Of a stretch of DNA of 64,000 bases, positions 28,176 to 36,485 are shown in pieces; the stretch's first letter is position 1; the number at the start of each line of letters is the position of its first letter. Source of the stretch: Thiohalophilus sp046483665 (GTDB lineage Bacteria > Pseudomonadota > Gammaproteobacteria > UBA6429 > Thiohalophilaceae); contig NZ_JAWOCR010000013.1 of assembly GCF_046483665.1 (NCBI RefSeq), forward strand, positions 81,093 through 145,092, written 5' to 3'. The notes below the pieces were generated by a model. The model was not told the origin of the DNA. It did no database searches and worked only from the letters and a program-made list of their open reading frames with translations. The translations under genes and the position numbers were made by a program.

Positions 28176-29402
28176 TCAGTTGTCGGAATAGCGCTGGAAC
28201 ACCAGGGTGGCGTTGGTACCGCCGAAGCCGAAGCTGTTGGACATAACGCAGTTGATATTCGCGTCGTCCTGACGTTCACGGACGATAGGATAACCTTCGG
28301 CGCCGGGATCCAGCTCCTGGATATTCGACGAGGCGGCAAGGAAGTTCTCCTGCATCATCAACAACGAGTAGATCGCCTCATTAACACCGGCCGCACCCAG
28401 GGCATGACCGGTCAGTGATTTGGTCGAGGCGATAGCCGGCATATTATCACCGAAGACCTCTTTAACGGCTTCCAGTTCACGTATATCACCCACCGGGGTA
28501 CTGGTGCCGTGGGCGTTGATGTAATCCACCGGTGCCTTGACCTCCTGCAGAGCTTGCTGCATGCAGCGTACCGCCCCTTCACCGGAGGGCTGCACCATGT
28601 CGAAGCCGTCGGAGGTGGCCCCGTAGCCGACCAGTTCGGCGTAAATAGTCGCGCCGCGGGCTTTGGCGTGTTCCAGTTCTTCGAGCACCAGCACGCCGCC
28701 GCCGCCGGAGATGACAAATCCGTCGCGATTGACATCATAGGTACGCGAGGCAGTCTCGGGGGCGTCGTTATATTTTGAAGAAAGCGCGCCCATGGCATCG
28801 AACAGCACGGACAATGTCCAGTGAACTTCCTCTCCTCCGCCGGCAAAAACGATATCCTGCTTGCCCATCTGAATCAGCTCGTAACCGTTACCGATGCAAT
28901 GGGCCGAAGTAGAACAGGCGGAACTGATGGAATAATTAACGCCCTTGATCTTGAACGGGGTGGCCAGACAGGCGGAGTTGGTGCTGGACATCGTCCGCGG
29001 CACCATATAAGGGCCAACCTTGCGTACACCTTTTTCCCGCAGGATATCGGCGGCCTGGACAATATTCTGGGTGGAAGGTCCGCCCGAACCGACAATCAGA
29101 CCGCTGCGGGGATTGGAAATCTCGCTTTCATCCAGTCCGGCATCGGCAATGGCCTGTTCCATGGCCAGATAATTGAATGCCGCGCCGTCGCCCATGAACC
29201 GTTTAAGCTTGCGGTCAATCATCTCATCGAGATTCAGATCGATCGGCCCGTCGATCTGGGAACGAAAACCGAGCTCAGCATACTCGGGATTAAAACGAAT
29301 TCCGGAATGCCCCTGGCGCAGGGAGTCGGTCACTTCCTCCCGGTTATTGCCAATGCTTGAAACAATTCCGAGACCGGTAATAGCAACGCGTCTTAATGGC
29401 AT
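28176..29402 (-). CDS. fabB: Beta-ketoacyl-ACP synthase I
   Basis: The 408-residue condensing enzyme has the active-site Cys in SSACSTSAHCIG and the two His in INAHGTSTPVGD and SLTGHALGAAG. Its place 15 bases after fabA identifies it as FabB rather than FabF. FabB elongates the cis-unsaturated intermediate made by FabA. It ends at a strong hairpin, reported separately. Confidence 0.96.
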   Translation of the reverse strand: MPLRRVAITGLGIVSSIGNNREEVTDSLRQGHSGIRFNPEYAELGFRSQIDGPIDLNLDEMIDRKLKRFMGDGAAFNYLAMEQAIADAGLDESEISNPRSGLIVGSGGPSTQNIVQAADILREKGVRKVGPYMVPRTMSSTNSACLATPFKIKGVNYSISSACSTSAHCIGNGYELIQMGKQDIVFAGGGEEVHWTLSVLFDAMGALSSKYNDAPETASRTYDVNRDGFVISGGGGVLVLEELEHAKARGATIYAELVGYGATSDGFDMVQPSGEGAVRCMQQALQEVKAPVDYINAHGTSTPVGDIRELEAVKEVFGDNMPAIASTKSLTGHALGAAGVNEAIYSLLMMQENFLAASSNIQELDPGAEGYPIVRERQDDANINCVMSNSFGFGGTNATLVFQRYSDN

Positions 29403-29417
29403 GATCGAATATACAGC

Positions 29418-29957
29418 TTAAAGTTGGTCAGTTGAGGTAAACAGGCCGACCCGCAAATCTTCGGCGGTATAGATTTCGCGGCCATCGACTTCCAGGCAGG
29501 CATCTGCGATGCCCATAAACAGTTTACGCATAATCAATCGTTTCAGGTTAATGCGGTAGGTCACCATTTTGCAATCAGGAGTTACCTGACCAGTAAATTT
29601 GACGTCGCCGGCACCCAGTGCCCGGCCGTGGCCCGGTCCACCCATCCAGCCGAGGAAAAAGCCAATCAGCTGCCACATAGCATCCAGCCCCAGACAACCA
29701 GGCATCACCGGATCACCTTCAAAATGACACTGGAAGAACCACAAGTCCGGTTTGATATCCAGCTCGGCAATAATCTCACCCTTGTCGAAATTCCCGCCGC
29801 TGTCACTGATATGAGTAATCCGATCAAACATCAGCATCGGGGGCAAAGGCAGCTGGGCATTTCCGGGCCCAAACAGCTTGCCGTGACCACACTGAATCAG
29901 TTCGTCATAGGTGTAGCTGTGTTTCTTCTGGGCTGAGGCCTCGCTGGCTGAATCCAT
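29418..29957 (-). CDS. fabA: 3-hydroxydecanoyl-ACP dehydratase/isomerase
   Basis: FabA dehydrates 3-hydroxydecanoyl-ACP and isomerises the product, starting unsaturated fatty-acid synthesis. The catalytic His is in CHFEGDPVMPG and the Asp in CLGLDAMWQL. The chosen ATG at 29957 (MDSASEASAQKKHSYTYDE) has GGAA upstream and gives 179 residues; a longer in-frame start at 30005 crosses a hairpin. fabA and fabB form one transcript. Confidence 0.96.
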   Translation of the reverse strand: MDSASEASAQKKHSYTYDELIQCGHGKLFGPGNAQLPLPPMLMFDRITHISDSGGNFDKGEIIAELDIKPDLWFFQCHFEGDPVMPGCLGLDAMWQLIGFFLGWMGGPGHGRALGAGDVKFTGQVTPDCKMVTYRINLKRLIMRKLFMGIADACLEVDGREIYTAEDLRVGLFTSTDQL

Positions 29958-29992
29958 AAAAATATTATTTCCGATTATCAGTGAGTTATATC

Positions 29993-30017
29993 CCCCGGGC
30001 CTCACAGGAACCCGGGG
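29993..30017. other. Hairpin in the fabA leader
   Basis: A 7-bp perfect stem CCCCGGG/CCCGGGG with an 11-base loop lies about 35 bases upstream of the fabA ATG. There is no T run on either strand. It could be a leader structure or a weak terminator of the upstream acyltransferase gene. Confidence 0.4.
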
Positions 30018-30090
30018 ATGAAAATATCGTCAGGCTATTTTAACTGCGGAACGCGCGGGAAATAAAGCCATTGCGACGGGTTTTCCCGCC

Positions 30091-30873
30091 TCAGTCCCGG
30101 TCACGATGAAATCCGCGTTTCGAGCCGGCAATAAACTCCGCCAGACGGCCTGTCGAATCCGCGCCCAGCTCCTGGAGCTGCTGCAGGCGCGCAGCCAGAT
30201 CAGCCTCGCCGCGAAACAGGATCCGGTACGCCTGCTTCAGGGTGCGCAGATCCGGAGCCTGATATTCCGCCCGCCTGAGTCCCACCACGTTCAGGCCCCG
30301 TACCCGCCCCGGCATCCCGTCGGTAATCATAAACGGCAATACATCCCGCGTAATCTTGCTGTTACCGCCGATCATCGCCAGTTCACCCACCCGGGCGAAC
30401 TGATGAATCATCACTCCGCCGGAGATAAAGGCGCGATCGGCCACGCTGACAAAACCGCCCAGAGCGGCATACGGCGCAATGATTACCTGATTGGCGAGTA
30501 CGCAATCATGGCCAAGATGTGCACCGTTCATCAGATAATTGCGATTGCCCAGCCGGGTGTGTTCGTTGGCCACACTGGCTCGATGAATAATAACCGCTTC
30601 ACGCAGAACATTCTCGTCCCCGAGTGTCACATAACTGGGTGTGGCGGCATCGAACCCGAGATCCTGTGGCAGGCCCCCGATAACCGCATGTTCATGAATC
30701 CGGTTCGCATTACCGATCCGGCTGCCGCTGTGCACGACCGCGCCGCTGTGCAGAACATTATTGTCCCCCAGTATGACGTCGTCATGTATCACCACGAACG
30801 GACCAATCTGATTGCCACTGCCAAGCCGGGCCTGTTCGGAAACCACCGCAGCGGGATGAATCGTGTTGCTCAT
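30091..30873 (-). CDS. LpxA-like UDP-GlcNAc acyltransferase paralogue
   Basis: The 260-residue left-handed beta-helix protein starts MSNTIHPAAVVSEQARLG. It has the LpxA layout, including EHAVIGGLPQDLGF, REAVIIHRAS and a histidine pair in GAHLGHDC that corresponds by eye to His122 and the catalytic His125 of E. coli LpxA. IHQFARVG keeps the His160 position, but the His144 position reads GGFVSV (Phe). The C-terminal helical domain is present. It is not in an lpxD-fabZ-lpxA-lpxB operon. It sits between fabA and a hotdog-fold gene, so I treat it as a paralogue of uncertain acyl acceptor rather than the main LpxA. Confidence 0.8.
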   Translation of the reverse strand: MSNTIHPAAVVSEQARLGSGNQIGPFVVIHDDVILGDNNVLHSGAVVHSGSRIGNANRIHEHAVIGGLPQDLGFDAATPSYVTLGDENVLREAVIIHRASVANEHTRLGNRNYLMNGAHLGHDCVLANQVIIAPYAALGGFVSVADRAFISGGVMIHQFARVGELAMIGGNSKITRDVLPFMITDGMPGRVRGLNVVGLRRAEYQAPDLRTLKQAYRILFRGEADLAARLQQLQELGADSTGRLAEFIAGSKRGFHRDRD

Positions 30874-30903
30874 GAACAAGTTCGCCTGGATAAAATCATC
30901 ATA

Positions 30904-31392
30904 TTATCGGTTTTTCAGATAGCCCCGGGGCCGGATTGCCACGGTACTTTTGACCACACTGCAACGCTCGCCGTCGGCACGATAAAAAGCATACTGGAAG
31001 GTCGGTGTACTGCGACCCTTTTCGGCCAGTTCGCGACGGATCTGTTCCTCCAGTTCCGGCGGGAACGTGAAACGCAGCTCCAGATCACTGTTGCCCACCT
31101 GCTGAAAATCCACCTCATGCGCCCGGGTCCAGACCGCAGTACCGGGAAACAGCCGGGCGCAGGCCAGCGCGGCGATCGGATCCGACAAAGCGCACTGGTA
31201 GCCGCCAAACATGGTATTCCCCATATTACGCGAGAACATATTCAATGGCAGCAACAAACGGACACGACGCCAGTCATCGCTCAACTCCAGCACCTTGACC
31301 CGCATCAGCCAGAACGGTGGATACCATTGCAGGCGACGCTTTTCGGACAAAAAGTGCAGCCGGCCCAGCAGTTTCAGGAGGTTGAAAGTCAT
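30904..31392 (-). CDS. DUF4442/hotdog-fold thioesterase-like protein
   Basis: The 162-residue protein has a single hotdog-type domain. MGNTMFGGYQCALSDPIAAL and the long helix fit, followed by strands around LELRFTFPPELEEQI. The DUF4442 family is thioesterase-like and lacks a well-defined substrate. It ends 30 bases before the LpxA-like gene on the same strand. A role in supplying or trimming acyl groups for that enzyme is an inference from position. Confidence 0.8.
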   Translation of the reverse strand: MTFNLLKLLGRLHFLSEKRRLQWYPPFWLMRVKVLELSDDWRRVRLLLPLNMFSRNMGNTMFGGYQCALSDPIAALACARLFPGTAVWTRAHEVDFQQVGNSDLELRFTFPPELEEQIRRELAEKGRSTPTFQYAFYRADGERCSVVKSTVAIRPRGYLKNR

Positions 31393-31477
31393 TTAGCTCT
31401 GGTATTGATCCCGGATAATACTATACACCTGTAGACTACCGGGTGTAATTGTGTGGCACCACGTTACAATACCAAGC

Positions 31478-32975
31478 ATGCCTGATACCGCAAGACAAAC
31501 GGAAACACGTCTGCAGGACATACTGCAATTCGACAACCGTTTTGCCCCGCCTGCCGGAACGATTCTACTCTCGCGTAAAACCGACACCGTTTGAAGCCCC
31601 GCATCACCTGATCAGTTTCAACCCGGACGTGGCCCGACTGCTGGGTATTGATCCGGACCGGGTATCCCCCGCTGAATGGATCGATCTCATCAGCGGGCGC
31701 CGCTTGCCGGCCGAATGCGAACCGCTGGCGATGCTGTATGCCGGCCACCAGTTCGGTCACGTTGTCCCGCAACTGGGGGATGGCAGGGCGACTCTGCTGG
31801 GCGAGATACGCAATCAACAGGGCGAGAAGTACGATATCCAGCTCAAGGGCAGCGGCCTGACCCCCTATTCCTGCGGCGGGGACGGCCGTGCCGTGCTGCG
31901 CTCCACCATTCGTGAATACCTTTGTTCCGAGGCGATGCACGGACTCGGTATTCCCACCACGCGGGCCCTGGCCATTGTCGGCAGCGATGCCGAGGTCTAT
32001 CGCGAACAGATCGAAACCGGTGCTATTCTGGCACGTATTGCATCCTCGCATTTACGCTTCGGCTCCTTCGAGGTCTTTTATCACCGCGACCAGCATGACG
32101 CCGTGCAGCAACTGGCCGACTTTGTCATCGCCGAACACTATCCCGATCTGGCAACACACGACAAACCGTATGTTGCCCTGCTCGAAGAAGTCGTCCGGCG
32201 CACCGCCCGGCTGATCGCCCGGTGGCAAGCGGTCGGCTTTGCCCATGGCGTGCTGAATACCGATAACATGTCGATCCTGGGCCTGACCCTGGATTACGGT
32301 CCCTTCGGAGTTATGGAGCAGTATCAGCCCGGCTATATCTGCAATCACTCTGACTTCCACGGCCGTTATGCCTTTGACCAGCAACCGGGTATCGGTCTGT
32401 GGAACCTGAACCGTCTGGCCCAGGCATTAATCCCGCTGATGAGTGTCGAGCAGGCCAAAGTCACGCTGGAGCAATACGAACCGCTGTTCGTCGATCACTA
32501 TTTTGAGTTGATGCACGCCAAACTGGGACTGAAAAACCAGGATGACATGAGCCGGGAACTGATCAGCGATTTGCTGTCGGCCATGCAGGCCAACCAGGTG
32601 GATTATACCCGGCTGTTCCGGGCGCTGTGCGATTTTGTTCCCCCTCCACAAGCCCGCAATGAAGCGATCCGCAACCTGTTTGTCGAGCGCGAAGCGTTCG
32701 ATATCTGGGCACAACAATATCGCCGGCAGCTGGAGCGGGAGCAGAACCACGTTACGTCACGTCGGGAAGCAATGCGCCAGGTCAATCCCAAATATGTATT
32801 GCGTAACTACATGGCCCAGATCGCCATCGACAAGGCACAGCAAAACGATTTCAGTGAAATAGACAGATTGCTGGACATCCTGCGCGATCCCTTCGCCGAA
32901 CATCCCGACATGGACCATTACGCCGGCGAGCCACCCGGGTGGGCCAATCAGATTGAGGTGAGTTGTTCTTCATAG
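31478..32975 (+). CDS. selO: SelO/YdiU family protein adenylyltransferase, apparent +1 frameshift near the start
   Basis: SelO is a pseudokinase-fold enzyme that transfers AMP to proteins. The main frame shows LPERFYSRVKPTPF, LAMLYAGHQFGHVVPQLGDG, the nucleotide-site region QLKGSGLTPYSCGGDGRAVL and the family's C-terminal SCSS. The natural N-terminus lies in another frame: the ATG at 31478 reads to QDILQFDNRFA, which should continue into RLPERF. The two frames join if one C is removed from the CCCC at 31545-31548. As written, translation from the ATG stops within about 40 codons. A TTG at 31449 is the only upstream start in the main frame. It may be a real mutation or a sequence error. Confidence 0.88.
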
Positions 32976-32985
32976 GCCTGCGGCC

Positions 32986-33122
32986 GGGACGAGGGCCGAG
33001 GTACAAGCAGGATACAGGTATGTAAAACACACCCTCAATTTATTTTTTTGCCTCAGGAGGTAAAGGTCTAGCGTCGCAGACACATACTACTCGGCCCTCG
33101 TAACTCGTCCCTCGTTACTGAC
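32986..33122. repeat. Inverted CTCGTCC/GGACGAG-type repeat between convergent genes
   Basis: The left arm is GGGACGAGGGCCGAGGTAC (32986-33004). The right arm (33090-33122) holds CTCGGCC, CTCGTAA, CTCGTCC and CTCGTTA units. It is the same family as at 7302-7399. It lies between the selO stop and the A-type carrier stop, where it may fold in transcripts from either side. Confidence 0.75.
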
Positions 33123-33136
33123 AGTCCGAAGGACTG

Positions 33137-33508
33137 TCAGCCGGCTGCCCCGCAGGATCCACACGCCCCGCTGCCCCCGATACTCTGGAAGACGTTGTTG
33201 AAGACAAATGAGGCACGTCCTTCTTCGGTATAGTCAATGTCGCAGCCTTTGAGGTAACTCAGAGCAATGGCATCCACTACCACCTTGATACCGTCTCTAT
33301 CGAGCACTTTGTCACGAGGGTCGAGAATTTCCGCATAAGTCATGCCGTAGGTCATACCACCGCAACCACCGCCGGTTACAAAAATGCGAATGCCTTCGAT
33401 GCCGTCCTCGGCGTTTTGCATAATAGCTCGCAGCTGGCTCGCAGCCTTGTCGCTGATTTGTATATCCTGCGAGTTAATCTCCGGTTCAAACGCCAGCGCC
33501 TGACTCAT
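33137..33508 (-). CDS. A-type iron-sulfur cluster carrier (HesB/IscA family)
   Basis: The 123-residue protein has the three conserved cysteines of the family: one in VTGGGCGGMTYGM and two in ACGSCGAAG at the end. A-type carriers hand Fe-S clusters to apo-proteins. The ATG at 33508 has a perfect AGGAGGT 7 bases upstream, which settles the start against a longer frame. I cannot separate ErpA from IscA by eye, and no isc or suf genes are adjacent. It is divergent from yggX, which also concerns iron. Confidence 0.9.
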   Translation of the reverse strand: MSQALAFEPEINSQDIQISDKAASQLRAIMQNAEDGIEGIRIFVTGGGCGGMTYGMTYAEILDPRDKVLDRDGIKVVVDAIALSYLKGCDIDYTEEGRASFVFNNVFQSIGGSGACGSCGAAG

Positions 33509-33653
33509 GCTGTTTACCTCCTGACGGGCGGCCTTGCGAGACCGCGGTGAATTACAGATAATAATCGAGTCTGTTACCAATCTTATCATACAGACATGGC
33601 GATACCAGTAATGGTTCCCTATGCCGATCCAAACCATCACCCGGAGTAATCAC

Positions 33654-33938
33654 ATGACACATAAGGTTTTCTGCCAGGTTCTCAAGCGCGAGGCGCCGGC
33701 GCTGGAAGAGGCGCCTTATCCGGGAGAAATCGGGCAGCGCATTGTGGAGAACATCTCGGCCGAAGGCTGGCGCCAGTGGCTGGAGCGTTTGACCACAATC
33801 ATCAACGAAAACCGCCTCAGTACCGCCGACCCGCGTCATCTGGATATGATTGAAGAACATATGCTGGGCTTTTTGTTTAATGAAAGCGATCAGGGCCATT
33901 TACCCAGCGGCTATGTTCCCCGCGATAAGTCATCGTAA
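33654..33938 (+). CDS. yggX: Fe(2+)-trafficking protein YggX
   Basis: The 94-residue protein matches the family end to end, with VFCQVLKREAPALE, YPGEIGQRI, WLERLTTIINENRL and HMLGFLF. YggX protects Fe-S proteins from oxidative damage and is linked to labile iron. GGAG precedes the ATG at 33654. It is 6 bases from the NUDIX gene, so the two may share a transcript. Confidence 0.95.
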   Translation: MTHKVFCQVLKREAPALEEAPYPGEIGQRIVENISAEGWRQWLERLTTIINENRLSTADPRHLDMIEEHMLGFLFNESDQGHLPSGYVPRDKSS

Positions 33939-33944
33939 TCCCTT

Positions 33945-34490
33945 ATGAAATTCTGTAGCGAATGCGGATATCTGGTTAATAGTCGTATACCCGAAGGGGA
34001 TAACCGACTCCGCTATGTCTGCGATCAATGCCACACGATTCATTATCACAATCCCAAGATTGTTGCCGGGACCTTGCCGGTATGGGAGGACAAGGTATTG
34101 CTGTGCAAGCGCGCCATCGAACCCCGTTACGGTACATGGACCCTGCCGGCCGGGTTCATGGAACTGGGCGAAACCATGGAACAGGCGGCATTACGCGAAT
34201 CAGAAGAAGAAGCCTGCGCCAATGTTGAAATCGACCACATATACACTCTGATCAGTCTGCCGCATCTCAACCAGGTGTATGTCATGTACCGCGCCCGGTT
34301 ACTGGATCTCGATTTCGCCGCTGGCGAGGAAAGCCTGGAGGTCCGGCTGTTCGATGAGAACGAAATTCCCTGGCAGGAGCTGGCCTTTCGCACCATACAC
34401 TATACGCTGGAACGGTTTTTCGACAATCGCCGCCGGGGCAGCTTTCCGGTCTACACCCACACGATCGATGCCAACAACCGCGCCCCGTAA
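33945..34490 (+). CDS. NUDIX hydrolase with N-terminal zinc ribbon
   Basis: The 181-residue protein starts with a zinc ribbon (FCSECGY and YVCDQCH), then a NUDIX domain. The NUDIX box reads GFMELGETMEQAALRESEEE, with the last conserved Gly replaced by Ala. The build resembles the ADP-ribose/NADH pyrophosphatase group, but the substrate cannot be read from sequence. It follows yggX directly. Confidence 0.88.
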   Translation: MKFCSECGYLVNSRIPEGDNRLRYVCDQCHTIHYHNPKIVAGTLPVWEDKVLLCKRAIEPRYGTWTLPAGFMELGETMEQAALRESEEEACANVEIDHIYTLISLPHLNQVYVMYRARLLDLDFAAGEESLEVRLFDENEIPWQELAFRTIHYTLERFFDNRRRGSFPVYTHTIDANNRAP

Positions 34491-34632
34491 ACAAGCGTCT
34501 GAACAACAGACATTTCATGTAGCAGTGTCAATATGAAGAGCTGTCGAGCCTCCGGCGTGGTATTCACCGTTGTCCAGAAAACGCCATCGCGCTAATTCAG
34601 GTGACCGGATATTACAAACAGCTTCTCAGGTT

Positions 34633-35082
34633 TTAGTTACCGCCCCGGGATTGCCACCGGATACGGTAGAGATACCACTTTCCGTCCAGTTTGTGCCAGC
34701 GCATCATGACCGAATAGTGTTGCCCCTGTTCGGGTAACACGTTCCTGCCTCCGAGTAACAACGCATCAAGCCTAACGTCCGCCTGATCGCTCTGTACCCG
34801 AATATTCCGGTTATGGGTCACGATCCTGATATCGGGATAACGTCGAAAATAATACAGCATCATGGCCCGGAGTTCTCGCTGCTGCAGATTCTCAGCAGTA
34901 CGAAACTCCTCCGCCAGATGCTCCAGCACCGGACCGGTGCGCCGCGCCTCGATCCCGGCCTGCATGGCCGCAATGGCCCGGGCAATTTCTCCGGCATCAT
35001 CCTCCGGCTCACCACAGCCAGCCATCAGCAAAGCCCCAATCCCGACCAGCCCCCAGACAATCGCTGAAACTGTGATACGCAT
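34633..35082 (-). CDS. Small lipoprotein, unknown function
   Basis: From the ATG at 35082 the product is about 149 residues. It has a lipoprotein signal (VWGLVGIGALLMAGCGEPEDD, lipobox MAGC). The mature part is helical (EIARAIAAMQAGIEARR) and then strand-rich, ending WHKLDGKWYLYRIRWQ. This layout recalls NTF2-like folds, which is only an impression. It is divergent from the M48-like gene. Confidence 0.7.
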   Translation of the reverse strand: MRITVSAIVWGLVGIGALLMAGCGEPEDDAGEIARAIAAMQAGIEARRTGPVLEHLAEEFRTAENLQQRELRAMMLYYFRRYPDIRIVTHNRNIRVQSDQADVRLDALLLGGRNVLPEQGQHYSVMMRWHKLDGKWYLYRIRWQSRGGN

Positions 35083-35194
35083 CATTACCTCGGTCAACAA
35101 TTTCGTTATGTTTAACCTGACCGTGACCTTCCCGTCATGGCACCGGTGTCGCTACTGACTCGCAAGACTGCAATAACAGGGTTCCACATCACTC

Positions 35195-36379
35195 ATGACC
35201 ATCTTTGTCTCACGCCTGCTGAACCGCCTCAACCCGCCAATCCGGGTCATCGATTTACAGCGTCTGCTGGAATCCCTGGCAGCTCGTCAGCCGCTGGTCT
35301 ATCGTGGCCTGGTTACGCTGGTCGCCCTGGCAGGCTATCTGTTATTGCTACTGTTTCCATTGATTGCCCTGAGCCTGATAAGTGACCTGCCTCGGCAATG
35401 GCAAATCGCCAGTAGCTGGCAGGACTGGTTATGGAATGCTCTCGATCTGCTCATCATTCTGTTCGCCCTGGCCCTGAGCACGCCATTATTGTTCAACCGC
35501 ATTGCTTTGCCCCGGGGGCTGGAAATTCATCGGCAAAACGCGCCAAAATTGTTTCAGCTGGTGGAGCAACTGCGACAGGACTTCAAATATCCGGTCCTCG
35601 ATCAGATCATCCTGCGCGAAAATTTTGACGTTGAAGTAGTCCGTACACCGCGTCATGGTCTGCCTCTGCTCTACCATCACAGCCTGGTAATCGGGCTCGA
35701 CAGTTTGCTGACCCTGCCACCGAACCATTTCAAATCCGTGCTGGCCCGGCGCATTGGCCAACTCAGTGGCATTCATAATCGGCATATCGGCTGGCTGGCT
35801 TCCCTGTGTCAGACCTGGCAGCATTATCATCAGGCTTTCAAACAACAAAGATCGCCGCTGGCGCGCCCCCTGCAATGGCTTTTCGCCATCTACGCCCCGT
35901 TTTATACAGCGCTGGCTTTTTATGCCGTGCGTCAGAACGAGCTGGAAGCGGATCGCTACGCCCTGGATATCGCCAATGACGATGAGATAGCCAGCCTGTT
36001 CTCCCAGCTCATTGTCACCGAAACGTTTTTAACAACCCGCTTCTGGCCCAAGATCACCCAGCTGGCCCGGCGCGAGGGTACGCCGGAACACTGTCCCTAT
36101 GCCGGCATGGTTCAGGTGCTACGGCGTGGTCTGAATCGCGAACAGATGCAACAATGGATCAGGGAAGCTTTTGAATCCCCTTCAGATGTCAAAAACCCTG
36201 CACCGTCATTGCAACAACGGCTGGAAAATATCGGCCATCACAAACCCGCTTCTCCGCAACCGATCAAGGAAACCGCGGCCGACACCTTTCTGGACCCGAT
36301 GGTCAAACAGAAGATCGTCGACAAATTCGACCAGCGCTGGCTGGCAAAATTAAAACACCGGTCGCATACCTCAGGATAA
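35195..36379 (+). CDS. M48-like membrane protein lacking the HExxH motif
   Basis: The 394-residue protein has membrane helices at about 42-67 and 85-105, and another near 232-250. It shows the general M48 peptidase arrangement, including the third-ligand region ELEADRYALDIA. The zinc-binding HExxH helix is replaced by LARRIGQLSG where LAHELGH would be expected. Both histidines and the catalytic Glu are missing, so proteolysis is unlikely. The C-terminal region is charged and helical. I infer a pseudoprotease; a partner is not evident. The gene ends 15 bases before a 23-bp inverted repeat. Confidence 0.72.
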   Translation: MTIFVSRLLNRLNPPIRVIDLQRLLESLAARQPLVYRGLVTLVALAGYLLLLLFPLIALSLISDLPRQWQIASSWQDWLWNALDLLIILFALALSTPLLFNRIALPRGLEIHRQNAPKLFQLVEQLRQDFKYPVLDQIILRENFDVEVVRTPRHGLPLLYHHSLVIGLDSLLTLPPNHFKSVLARRIGQLSGIHNRHIGWLASLCQTWQHYHQAFKQQRSPLARPLQWLFAIYAPFYTALAFYAVRQNELEADRYALDIANDDEIASLFSQLIVTETFLTTRFWPKITQLARREGTPEHCPYAGMVQVLRRGLNREQMQQWIREAFESPSDVKNPAPSLQQRLENIGHHKPASPQPIKETAADTFLDPMVKQKIVDKFDQRWLAKLKHRSHTSG

Positions 36380-36393
36380 GCAAGGCAACTTTT

Positions 36394-36457
36394 CCGCAAA
36401 TGAACGCGAATAAACGCAAATAATTAATATTTAACGTTTATTCGCGTTCATTTGCGG
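36394..36457. repeat. 23-bp perfect inverted repeat between convergent genes
   Basis: The arms 36394-36416 and 36435-36457 are exact reverse complements (beginning CCGCAAATGAACGCG) with an 18-base AT-rich loop. It lies between the ends of two convergent genes and could act as a bidirectional transcript end. The arms are themselves made of roughly 10-base CGCAAATGAA/CGCGAATAAA units. Confidence 0.85.
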
Positions 36458-36485
36458 ACCGGGTTTATTTTATCCGGGGACGAAC

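Noticed and set aside
31401..31473. GGTATTG/CAATACC inverted pair between the hotdog gene and selO as an operator
   Set aside because: The 7-bp arms are about 60 bases apart, and chance is a sufficient explanation.
31464..32051. 195-codon minus-strand frame opposite selO
   Set aside because: It is a shadow of selO; the plus strand carries clear family motifs over the same bases.
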